Source: Alphaproteobacteria bacterium | GTDB lineage: Bacteria; Pseudomonadota; Alphaproteobacteria; Sphingomonadales; Rhodothalassiaceae | DNA: 9,316 nucleotides | Reading direction: 5' to 3' | Assembly (NCBI GenBank): GCA_003694205.1 | Contig: RFKS01000121.1 | Coordinates: 1-9,316, forward strand | In this document: in pieces, positions 1-7,872 of the stretch | How positions within the stretch are numbered: position 1 is the stretch's first letter | Layout: each line of letters opens with the position of its first letter | Program-made: the position numbers and the translations under genes | Notes under the pieces: generated by a model | Database searches by the model: none | What the model was told of the DNA's origin: nothing | Seen by the model: only the letters and a program-made list of their open reading frames with translations

Positions 1-181
1 ACACCGCCACCTCGTGCGGCCCCTCTCCGGTCGGCCGCGTGACGATCATCTCGCCGCGCGCGAGATCGATGAAGCCGACGCTGTCCGCCTCCTTGTTGCC
101 GACGACCAGTGTCTCGGCCCACGCGGGTGCGGGCAAGAGAAGGAAAATCGCCAGGAGAGCGCGGGCGAAGCGAACGCGCAT
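1..181 (-). CDS. Secreted YVTN-type beta-propeller protein, 5' end only
   Basis: The first 60 codons of a minus-strand gene are visible; the rest lies beyond the left edge. The start is ATG at 181, with GGAG six bases upstream inside GCGGAGAAGGTC. Residues 1-22 form a clear Sec signal peptide: a basic start (MRVRFAR), a hydrophobic core (ALLAIFLLLP) and an AWA cleavage site before ETL. The mature start reads TLVVGNKEADSVGFIDL and is followed by GEGPHEVAV. This is the repeat rhythm of YVTN/YncE-type seven-bladed beta-propellers (LVVGNK..DSV..ID, then GP.EVAVSPDG). The protein is therefore expected in the periplasm or exported. It follows the adenine deaminase gene by 70 bases on the same strand and may be the last gene of that operon. 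Such propellers have diverse and often unknown roles, so no link to purines can be claimed. The family call is fairly secure; a cytochrome d1-like propeller is the main alternative. Confidence 0.72.
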   Translation of the reverse strand, partial: MRVRFARALLAIFLLLPAPAWAETLVVGNKEADSVGFIDLARGEMIVTRPTGEGPHEVAV

Positions 182-251
182 GACCTTCTCCGCATCCTCG
201 GGACGGCGTGCGCGCCAGCATGCGTCGTGGCGCCGCCACTGTCCAGCCGCC

Positions 252-1286
252 TCAGCTCGCCGCGGCAGTGCCCTCGAGATAGGCATCGATCGCGGCCAGA
301 TGCCGGGCCTTCGTCGCCTCGTCGAGAAAAGCGCCAGCAAAGCTGTTCCGGGCAAGCTGTGCGAGTTCGTCGCGCGAGAGCCCGAGCGCGCGGGCAACGG
401 CACGATAGTTCTCCGCCACATAGCCTCCGAAATAGGCAGGATCGTCGGAATTGACCGTGGCGCGAAGCCCGAGATCGAGCATCCGTTTCAAGGGATGCGC
501 GATGAGTTCGTCCACCACCCTAAGCTTGAGATTGGACAGCGGACAGACGGTGAGCGTCATGCCCGTCTCGCGCAGGCGGGCAACGAGCGCCCCGTCCTCG
601 AGCGCGCGATTGCCGTGGTCGATACGCTCGACATGCAGAATGTCGAGCGCTTCACGTACATAGTCGGGCGGGCCTTCCTCGCCCGCATGGGCAACGAGGT
701 GCAGGCCACGCTCGCGTGCAGCGGCGAAAACGCGCGCGAATTTCGACGGTGGATGGCCGAGCTCGGAGGAATCGAGGCCGACGCCGAGAAGACGGTCGAG
801 ATAGGGCTCGGCGGCATCGAGCGTCGCGAAGGCCGCATCCTCGTCGAGATGACGCAGGAAGCACATGATGAGCCCGCCACTGACGCCAAAGCGCTTTGCG
901 CCTTCGTCAAGGGCGGCGAGAAAACCGTCGGCGACGACCGAGAAGGGAATGCCGCGGTCGGTATGCGTCTGCGGATCGAAGAAGACCTCGACATGGCGCA
1001 CGCCGTCCGCCGCCGCGCGCGCGAGATAGGCGCACGCCAGGTCGTGAAAGTCCCCCTCGGTGCGAAGAACGTTCGCACCTTCGTAATAGATGTCGAGAAA
1101 ATCCTGCAGGTTGGAAAAGCTGTAGGCGGCGCGCACCTCCTCGACAGTCCGGAAGGGGATGGAGACGCGGTTGCGCCGGGCAAACTCGAACATCTGCTCG
1201 GGCTCGAGGCTACCCTCGAGATGGAGATGCAGCTCGGCTTTGGGCAGGCCGCGAATGAAGTCCGCGTGATCGTCCGTCGCTGTCAT
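252..1286 (-). CDS. Adenine deaminase (adenosine-deaminase superfamily, AAH type)
   Basis: A 344-residue cytosolic zinc amidohydrolase predicted to convert adenine to hypoxanthine and ammonia. Superfamily residues are in place: the HxH pair H20/H22 (ELHLHLEGSLEP), H200 and catalytic E203 in AHAGEEGPP, H224 in RIDHGNR, and D281 in VNSDDPAYFGGY. Several motifs (FLDIYYEG, VFFDPQTHTDRG, GLDSSELGHPPSKF, TVCPLSNLKL, NSDDPAYFGGYV) are those I know from the bacterial and fungal adenine aminohydrolase branch rather than true adenosine deaminases, and the length fits. I chose ATG at 1286, preceded by GGGGGCGAGGAA. The ATG at 1307 and a start near 1379 would fall in or beyond the intergenic hairpin at 1307-1334, and the latter would overlap the receptor gene. 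It lies 70 bases after the receptor gene on the same strand. Branch assignment rests on remembered motifs, so adenosine as the substrate remains possible. Confidence 0.85.
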   Translation of the reverse strand: MTATDDHADFIRGLPKAELHLHLEGSLEPEQMFEFARRNRVSIPFRTVEEVRAAYSFSNLQDFLDIYYEGANVLRTEGDFHDLACAYLARAAADGVRHVEVFFDPQTHTDRGIPFSVVADGFLAALDEGAKRFGVSGGLIMCFLRHLDEDAAFATLDAAEPYLDRLLGVGLDSSELGHPPSKFARVFAAARERGLHLVAHAGEEGPPDYVREALDILHVERIDHGNRALEDGALVARLRETGMTLTVCPLSNLKLRVVDELIAHPLKRMLDLGLRATVNSDDPAYFGGYVAENYRAVARALGLSRDELAQLARNSFAGAFLDEATKARHLAAIDAYLEGTAAAS

Positions 1287-1306
1287 TTCCTCGCCCCCGA
1301 ATGGCA

Positions 1307-1334
1307 TCCGGAGGCCCAAGGGCGGGCCTCCGGA
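1307..1334 (-). terminator. Strong intercistronic hairpin between receptor and adenine deaminase genes
   Basis: An 11-base perfect inverted repeat (TCCGGAGGCCC at 1307-1317 and GGGCCTCCGGA at 1324-1334) with a six-base loop. It lies 23 bases past the receptor stop and 20 bases before the adenine deaminase start. No T-run follows in the minus-strand direction, so it is not a textbook intrinsic terminator. It may be a partial terminator, a 3'-end stabiliser of the receptor mRNA, or a processing site that sets different levels for the two genes. Confidence 0.55.
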
Positions 1335-1356
1335 GCGGTGCCGATTGCGGGCCGCT

Positions 1357-3636
<2,280 letters not shown>

Positions 3637-3831
3637 CTCAGGTCCTCCCGTTTCCTTGCCAGGGATTTCAACAAGATCGTCTTGGCGCGACATGGCGCCG
3701 GAGTCGTCGGGATTGTTGAAGCAAATCGGAACGATTGTTAACAAAAATGAGCAGTTATTCCCACGATTTTGTTGCCACTGTGGCCTGTTCGCCGCGCCCG
3801 ACCGGCGATGAATCCTCGTTTTCGATACATT
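3637..3831 (-). promoter_or_regulatory. AT-richer control region upstream of the receptor gene
   Basis: This 195-base gap between the adenosine deaminase stop and the receptor start is clearly less GC-rich than its surroundings, as expected for a promoter. It contains a perfect palindrome TTGTTAACAA at 3735-3744 and an 11-base dyad GCCAC-t-GTGGC at 3774-3784. GATTGTT occurs twice, at 3711-3717 and 3733-3739, exactly 22 bases apart (about two helical turns). Small hairpins CAAGA-tcg-TCTTG (3672-3684) and GGCGC-gacatg-GCGCC (3684-3699) lie in the presumed untranslated leader. I could not assign a convincing -35/-10 pair. The layout suggests the receptor has its own regulated promoter in addition to any read-through from the deaminase. 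Confidence 0.45.
3789..3808 (-). terminator. Weak hairpin after the adenosine deaminase gene
   Basis: A six-base stem (TCGCCG at 3789-3794, CGGCGA at 3803-3808) with an eight-base loop, starting 24 bases past the adenosine deaminase stop in the minus-strand direction. No T-run follows, so termination would be partial at best. Confidence 0.25.
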
Positions 3832-4869
3832 CTACAGCATTCCTCGCCTTCCGGTTTCAATCCTGTCCGCTTTATCGAGCCGCCCGAGGAGTCGATCGCG
3901 GGTCGCGGAATCGAGAAAGGCGGCCTCGATCGAGCGGCGCGTCATGCCCAGCATATCGGCCGGATCGAAGCCGTGCGCATCACGCACTTGCTCGTATTCG
4001 CGCGCGACGTCGGTGTCAAAGAAGGGTGGGTCATCAGCGCTCAGTGTCACGCGCACCCCGGCGTCATGCAGGCGCCTGACCGGATGTGCGGCGATTGAGG
4101 GATAGAGGCCGAGCGCGAGATTGGAGCCGGGGCAGACCTCGAGCGTGATGCCGCGATCGACGAGTTCCGCCACGAGCTCCGCATCCTCGATCGCGCGGAC
4201 GCCGTGGCCGATGCGGCTGACGGGCAGGCTCTCGATGGTCGCGCGCACGCTCTCCGGGCCGCACAGCTCGCCGGCATGCGCCGTGAGACCAAGCCCGGCA
4301 TCCGCCGCGATGGCAAAGGCGCGGGCATAGTCCGCCGGTGCCCCCATGCTCTCGTCACCGGCCATGCCGAAGCCGACGACATATGGATGCGGAAATTGCG
4401 CAGCGAGGTGCGCCGTCTCCTCGGCATGTTCTCGCCCGAAGTGGCGCACGCAGGTGATGACGATGCGCGCAACGACACCCGTCTCCGCCTCGACATCGGC
4501 CATCGCCGTGGCGATGGCCTCAATCAGGGTCGAATAGGACAGCCCGGCGCGCATCCCGTGCTCCGGGGAGACGAAGACCTCTCCGTAGATCATGCCCTTG
4601 GCCGCCATGCGCCGGTAATAGTCGGCGGTGATCTCGTAATAGTCCTCCGCCGTGCGGATGGCCGCCGACATGGCGTCATAGACGTGGAGAAACTCGGCAA
4701 AGTCGCGCCAGCGATAGCATCCGTCGGCATCCACGAGGGGCGCGAGATCGAGACCGTGCCGATGCCCGAGCCGGAGTGCGAGCTCGGGCGCGACCGTCCC
4801 CTCGAGATGACAATGAAGCTCCGCCAGCGGTAGCAACGATGCCGCGGCCTTGTCCTTGTCCTTGATCAC
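3832..4869 (-). CDS. add: Adenosine deaminase
   Basis: A 345-residue cytosolic zinc enzyme predicted to turn adenosine (and deoxyadenosine) into inosine and ammonia. The full metal and catalytic set is visible: H19/H21 in ELHCHLEGT, H198 and E201 in AHAGELCGPESV, H222 in RIGHGVRAIED, and D279/D280 in TLSADDPPFFDT. The substrate-side motifs (GPESV, LEVCPGSN) are those of ordinary adenosine deaminases and differ from the adenine-deaminase branch encoded at 252-1286. The start is GTG at 4869; no in-frame ATG exists upstream, and GGTGGG sits six bases before it. A two-codon ATG-ACG-TGA reading overlaps this start in another frame. The gene is first in the left block, divergent from the dioxygenase and 195 bases ahead of the receptor. 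An N6-substituted adenosine as the true substrate cannot be excluded. Confidence 0.9.
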   Translation of the reverse strand: MIKDKDKAAASLLPLAELHCHLEGTVAPELALRLGHRHGLDLAPLVDADGCYRWRDFAEFLHVYDAMSAAIRTAEDYYEITADYYRRMAAKGMIYGEVFVSPEHGMRAGLSYSTLIEAIATAMADVEAETGVVARIVITCVRHFGREHAEETAHLAAQFPHPYVVGFGMAGDESMGAPADYARAFAIAADAGLGLTAHAGELCGPESVRATIESLPVSRIGHGVRAIEDAELVAELVDRGITLEVCPGSNLALGLYPSIAAHPVRRLHDAGVRVTLSADDPPFFDTDVAREYEQVRDAHGFDPADMLGMTRRSIEAAFLDSATRDRLLGRLDKADRIETGRRGML

Positions 4870-5243
4870 GTCATTCCCACCCGATTGGTGTCTCTCGTGT
4901 CTCTGCCATGCCCTCGCAGTCGGCAGCTCCTGATTTCAGCGAATATCGCCGTGCCCTTCGAGACGGGCCTCGCGGCCCTCCTCAGGGCGAACGGAGAAAC
5001 CGAAGACCGTCCGTCCAGAGCCCCTCGAAGGGCGAACGGAACATGAGCAAGGACGCAATCCCCGTTCGTCCCGAGCTTGTCGAAGTGCGAACGACGGGAC
5101 CCCGCCATATCGGCGGCGCACCCTATGCGGCTTGATGCCGCTGCGGCAAGTCGAATATGGCGCCGGGCGGCGAAAGCCGCCATCATGGGCCGTGTGCGAT
5201 GTATGCCGCACATGGGAGCAGACAAGAAACGGACAGGTGCCAT
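4870..5243. promoter_or_regulatory. Divergent control region between adenosine deaminase and dioxygenase genes
   Basis: This 374-base stretch has no supported gene and must carry the 5' signals of both flanking, oppositely directed genes. From left to right it holds an 8-base tandem repeat GTGTCTCT (4888-4895 and 4897-4904), then three degenerate dyad repeats (4950-5098), then a structured segment leading into the dioxygenase start (5103-5246). No convincing consensus promoter was found on either strand. TTGATG (5132-5137) followed by GAATAT (5153-5158) is a possible but badly spaced plus-strand pair. Confidence 0.6.
4950..5098. repeat. Cluster of three degenerate intergenic dyad repeats
   Basis: Three related units share the pattern CCGTTCG...TCGAAG/G-GCGAACGG. 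Unit 1 (4950-4994) has an outer stem GCCCT/AGGGC and an inner stem GGGCC-tcgc-GGCCC, and ends in AGGGCGAACGG. Unit 2 (5007-5039) has arms CCGTCCGTCC and AGGGCGAACGG around CCCCTCGA. Unit 3 (5061-5098) has arms CGTTCG (5063-5068) and CGAACG (5088-5093) around a CGAGCTTGTCGAAG core. I recognise this style of short extragenic palindrome from GC-rich alphaproteobacterial genomes, where many copies are scattered between genes. Here the copies are diverged and placed side by side. Confidence 0.6.
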
Positions 5244-5246
5244 ATG
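5103..5246 (+). promoter_or_regulatory. Structured leader that can mask the dioxygenase start (candidate RNA switch)
   Basis: GCCATAT occurs twice, at 5104-5110 and 5239-5245; the second copy covers the start of the ATG at 5244. Its complement ATATGGC lies between them at 5155-5161. The middle segment can pair with 5103-5110 (8 bp). Alternatively, 5155-5164 (ATATGGCGCC) can pair with 5236-5245 (GGTGCCATAT), giving 10 bp with one G-U and hiding the AGG ribosome site and start codon. The second fold would enclose two hairpins: GGCGGC-GAAA-GCCGCC (5166-5181) and a nine-pair stem at 5190-5198/5207-5215. These pairings were read by eye; no energy was calculated and no known riboswitch class was recognised. 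Confidence 0.35.
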
Positions 5247-6101
5247 CCGCTCGTTCGCCATCCGATGAATCGCGATTTCGTTTGGCAGGACCGGCCGCTC
5301 GAAGGCTTGCGTCGTCTTTCGCCCGCGACCGTCGCGGGCTTCAATCGCGATGGCTACACGGTGCTGCGCGAAGCGGTGGGACCCGCGGAGCTTGCCGGGA
5401 TCCGCGAAATCATCGATGCCGCCGAAGCCGGTGTCGATCGCACCGTCCTGAAGCTCGACGACGGGCGGGAGTACGCTTACGAGGCCGACGCGATGACATT
5501 CGCGCGCAACCTCGTTGCGCGCTCGGAACGCATTCGGTCGTTTATTGCGGGATCGCTGTTCCAGGACATCGGCCACGACCTCGTCGGCCCCGACGTGCGG
5601 CTTTACTGGGACCAGGCGGTCTACAAGAAGCCGGGCAAGGCGCGCGAATTTCCCTGGCATCAGGACAATGGCTATACGTTCACCGAGCCGCAGGCCTATC
5701 TCACCTGCTGGCTCGCCCTCAGTGACGCGCCGGTCGAGGCCGGCTGCCCGTGGGTGCTTCCGGGACTCCACCGGCTCGGTACGCTGGTGCATGACGACAC
5801 GCCCGACGGCATCGCCGTGCGCGGCAGCGATGACCCCGAGATCGCCGCCCGCGCGACCTCCTGTCCGGTCGCCGCCGGCGACATGGTGATCTTCTCCTCG
5901 CTCACCCCGCACAAGACCGGCGCCAATGTCGCGGGCCATGTGCGCAAGGCCTATATCGTGCAGCTCATGCCCTGTGGCCTCGCCTTCGTCGACGCAAAGG
6001 GCGGTCGCCGCGTGCAGGAGGACCCCGTCCTCAATCTGCCGATCCTTCGTCACGGCCGGCCGGTGCGGGCGGGGTCTGACCAGCGCGCGCCGGCGACATA
6101 G
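5244..6101 (+). CDS. PhyH-family Fe(II)/2-oxoglutarate dioxygenase, substrate unknown
   Basis: A 285-residue cytosolic oxygenase of the phytanoyl-CoA dioxygenase family, which couples 2-oxoglutarate decarboxylation to hydroxylation (or dealkylation) of a small molecule. The iron-binding facial triad is visible: H139 and D141 in FPWHQDNGYTF and H223 in FSSLTPHKTG, inside the double-stranded beta-helix. R234 in HVRKAYIVQL is placed to bind 2-oxoglutarate. The N-terminus has the usual FNRDGYTVLREAV element at about 33-45. ATG 5244 is preceded by AGG at six bases; ATG 5265 lacks a ribosome site, and longer forms from 5157 or 5199 would run through the leader hairpins. It is the only plus-strand gene here, lies between two purine blocks and overlaps guaD tail to tail by 52 bases. 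Context suggests a purine or modified purine substrate, but PhyH enzymes are diverse and this is inference. Confidence 0.88.
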   Translation: MPLVRHPMNRDFVWQDRPLEGLRRLSPATVAGFNRDGYTVLREAVGPAELAGIREIIDAAEAGVDRTVLKLDDGREYAYEADAMTFARNLVARSERIRSFIAGSLFQDIGHDLVGPDVRLYWDQAVYKKPGKAREFPWHQDNGYTFTEPQAYLTCWLALSDAPVEAGCPWVLPGLHRLGTLVHDDTPDGIAVRGSDDPEIAARATSCPVAAGDMVIFSSLTPHKTGANVAGHVRKAYIVQLMPCGLAFVDAKGGRRVQEDPVLNLPILRHGRPVRAGSDQRAPAT

Positions 6102-7360
6102 ACCGCATCGATCGCGCGCTCGTCGCCCAGCATCATCAGGACGAAGAGGCCTTCCGCGATCGAACGGCTCGTCTTCTGCCGCGCCGCCAGAAGCGGCGTC
6201 GCGGCGGGGTCGAGAACGAGGAAATCCGCCTCCTTGCCGGGCATGAGATTGCCGATGCGGCCCTCGAGCCGGAGCACCCGCGCCGCACCCAGCGTGGCGA
6301 GGTAGAAGGCCTCGAAAGCGTCAATCGTACGATGCCGGAGCTGCGCCACCTTATAGGCTTCGCCCATGGTCGCGAGCAGTGACAGGGTCGTGCCGGCGCC
6401 GATATCGGTTCCAAGCCCGATGCGCAGACCGGCATCGCGCGCGGCCCCATAGTCGAAGAGCCCGCTGCCGAGAAAAAGGTTCGAGGTCGGACAGAAGGCG
6501 ATCGCGGCATCGGCCGCCTTGAGCCGCCCGCGCGCATCGTCATCGAGATGGACACCATGGGCGAAGACCGAGCGCCCGCCGAGGAGCCCCGCCCTCTCGT
6601 AAACATCGAGATAGTCGCGCGCCTCCGGGAAGAGCCGCGCCACGAGCGCCGCTTCCTCTGCATTTTCCGCCAGATGCGTCTGCAGCAGCACATCGGGATA
6701 CGCGTCAAGCAGACGGGCCGCGACATCGAGCATGTCCGTGCTGCAGGCCGGCGCAAAGCGCGGGGTGACTGCATAGCCGAGCCGTCCGCGACCGTGCCAG
6801 CGCTCGATCAGCGCCTTGCTTTCGGCATAGGCGCGCGCCGGGGGCTCGAGAAGTGCCTCCGGCGCATTGCGGTCCATGAGCACCTTGCCGGCGACGAGAC
6901 GCATGTTGCGGGCGAGCGCCGCCTCGAAAAGCACGTCGACCGAATGGCTGTGCGAGGTGGCGAAGACGAGCGCCGTCGTCGTACCGTGCCGGAGGAGCGC
7001 ATCGAGAAAGTCCCCGGCCGCATGCGCCGCGTGGGCGTGGTCGGCCCAGGCCATCTCGGCGGGATAGGTATAGGTCTCGAGCCAGTCGAGAAGCTGCTTG
7101 CCGGGTGCGGCGATCATCCCGAGCTGCGGCGCGTGCACATGGCAGTCGATGAAGCCGGGCACGATGAGCCGGTTCTCATGATGCGTGACGGGTAAGGAGC
7201 CCGGCACCCCGGGGGCGACCTCCTCATAGCTGCCCACCGCGGCCACCTCCCCCTCCTCGATAACGAGGAGGCCGTCGGCGATGTATTCCACCGCCTCCGC
7301 GCCGGCCGCGGGATCGTCGAGACAGTGCAGGATCGCCCCCCGATGCGCGCTTGCCGTCAT
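6050..7360 (-). CDS. guaD: Guanine deaminase
   Basis: A 436-residue cytosolic zinc amidohydrolase converting guanine to xanthine and ammonia. Metal and catalytic residues are all visible: H74/H76 in VPGFIDCHVHAPQLG, H229 and E232 in LQTHLAENAEE, H268 in SVFAHGVHL, and D319 in LGTDIGAGT. Other guanine deaminase hallmarks are LDWLETYTYP (91-100), RHGTTTALVFAT (124-135), FCPTSNLFLGSGLFDY (289-304) and the C-terminal GRIGNLMPGKEADFLVLDP that closes the composite beta domain. Length matches the family. The ATG at 7360 overlaps the TGA of the ureidoglycolate lyase gene as ATGA, so translation is probably coupled. It appears to be the last gene of the right block. Its final 52 bases overlap the end of the plus-strand dioxygenase gene, and no terminator is visible beyond it. 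Confidence 0.95.
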   Translation of the reverse strand: MTASAHRGAILHCLDDPAAGAEAVEYIADGLLVIEEGEVAAVGSYEEVAPGVPGSLPVTHHENRLIVPGFIDCHVHAPQLGMIAAPGKQLLDWLETYTYPAEMAWADHAHAAHAAGDFLDALLRHGTTTALVFATSHSHSVDVLFEAALARNMRLVAGKVLMDRNAPEALLEPPARAYAESKALIERWHGRGRLGYAVTPRFAPACSTDMLDVAARLLDAYPDVLLQTHLAENAEEAALVARLFPEARDYLDVYERAGLLGGRSVFAHGVHLDDDARGRLKAADAAIAFCPTSNLFLGSGLFDYGAARDAGLRIGLGTDIGAGTTLSLLATMGEAYKVAQLRHRTIDAFEAFYLATLGAARVLRLEGRIGNLMPGKEADFLVLDPAATPLLAARQKTSRSIAEGLFVLMMLGDERAIDAVYVAGARWSDPARTGRP

Positions 7361-7872
7361 GACGTCACCTCATCGAGTGCGACGAGAAGGGGTGGGTCAA
7401 GACGCACCTCGTCGCAATTCTCGCCCGGCCCGGCGCGCTCGATGACGAGAAAGTCGCACACCGCATGAAGCGCCAGCGAATAATGGTGCCAGGTACCGGG
7501 GCGATAATTGACCCCTTGCTGCGGGCCGGCGAGAAAGACTCGCAGGGCGTGGCGATCGAAATCGCCCGGTGGTGCGACGACGACGAGCCAGGGCCGGTCG
7601 CTCAAGGGAAAGAAGGTCTGGCTCGAGAGCGGATGGCGCTCCATGACCGTGAGCCGCAATGGCAGCACCTTCGGCGCCGTGCGGTAGAGACTGAGCCGCG
7701 GCCGGCCACCTTCGGCACCGACATCGATTCGTGCGAGGTCGCGGAAGGCCAAAGTATGGCCCTCATTGATGCGCTCGGCATCGTGGGCCGCAACCAGATC
7801 GACGACCTCGCCGAAAGGCGCGAAGGCCTCGGCGGTGAGGGGCGTGGGCGTGATCTTCTCAACCTTCTCCAT
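7357..7872 (-). CDS. allA: Ureidoglycolate lyase
   Basis: A 171-residue cytosolic enzyme of the ureidoglycolate lyase family, splitting ureidoglycolate into glyoxylate and urea at the end of the allantoin branch. Recognisable elements are LTAEAFAPFGEVVD (12-25), SLYRTAPKVLPLRLTVMERHPLSSQTFFPL (61-90, in two parts: SLYRTAPKVLPLRL, then the MERHPLSSQ region) and GVNYRPGTWHHYSLAL (120-135), the cupin-like signature of the family. I chose ATG 7872, which has AGGAAGG eight bases upstream and leads straight into EKVEKITPTPL. An ATG at 7905 would add an unlikely basic extension inside the puuD reading frame. The start overlaps the puuD end by 14 bases and the end overlaps guaD by four. Allantoicase and the upstream ureide enzymes are not in view, so they must be encoded elsewhere if the route is complete. 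Confidence 0.92.
   Translation of the reverse strand: MEKVEKITPTPLTAEAFAPFGEVVDLVAAHDAERINEGHTLAFRDLARIDVGAEGGRPRLSLYRTAPKVLPLRLTVMERHPLSSQTFFPLSDRPWLVVVAPPGDFDRHALRVFLAGPQQGVNYRPGTWHHYSLALHAVCDFLVIERAGPGENCDEVRLDPPLLVALDEVTS

Noticed and set aside
3637..3744. Extended receptor start at 3744 (or 3693)
   Set aside because: It would place 19 to 36 residues ahead of an obvious signal peptide, start inside the TTGTTAACAA palindrome or a hairpin, and ignore the strong GGAGG site before 3636.
5166..5181. GGCGGC-GAAA-GCCGCC as an intrinsic terminator
   Set aside because: No T-run follows on either strand, and it lies just upstream of a gene rather than after one. A leader hairpin is the better reading.
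5103..5246. Canonical purine (guanine/adenine) riboswitch in the dioxygenase leader
   Set aside because: The conserved junction and loop bases of that class are not seen, and the local stems do not fit its P2/P3 arrangement. I kept only the weaker claim of a structured leader with alternative pairings.
4866..6053. Long open frame of 395 codons on the minus strand opposite the dioxygenase
   Set aside because: It is antisense to the PhyH gene, has low-complexity Arg/Gly/Ala-rich composition and no recognisable domain, and it runs through the repeat cluster. The plus-strand frame carries intact catalytic motifs.
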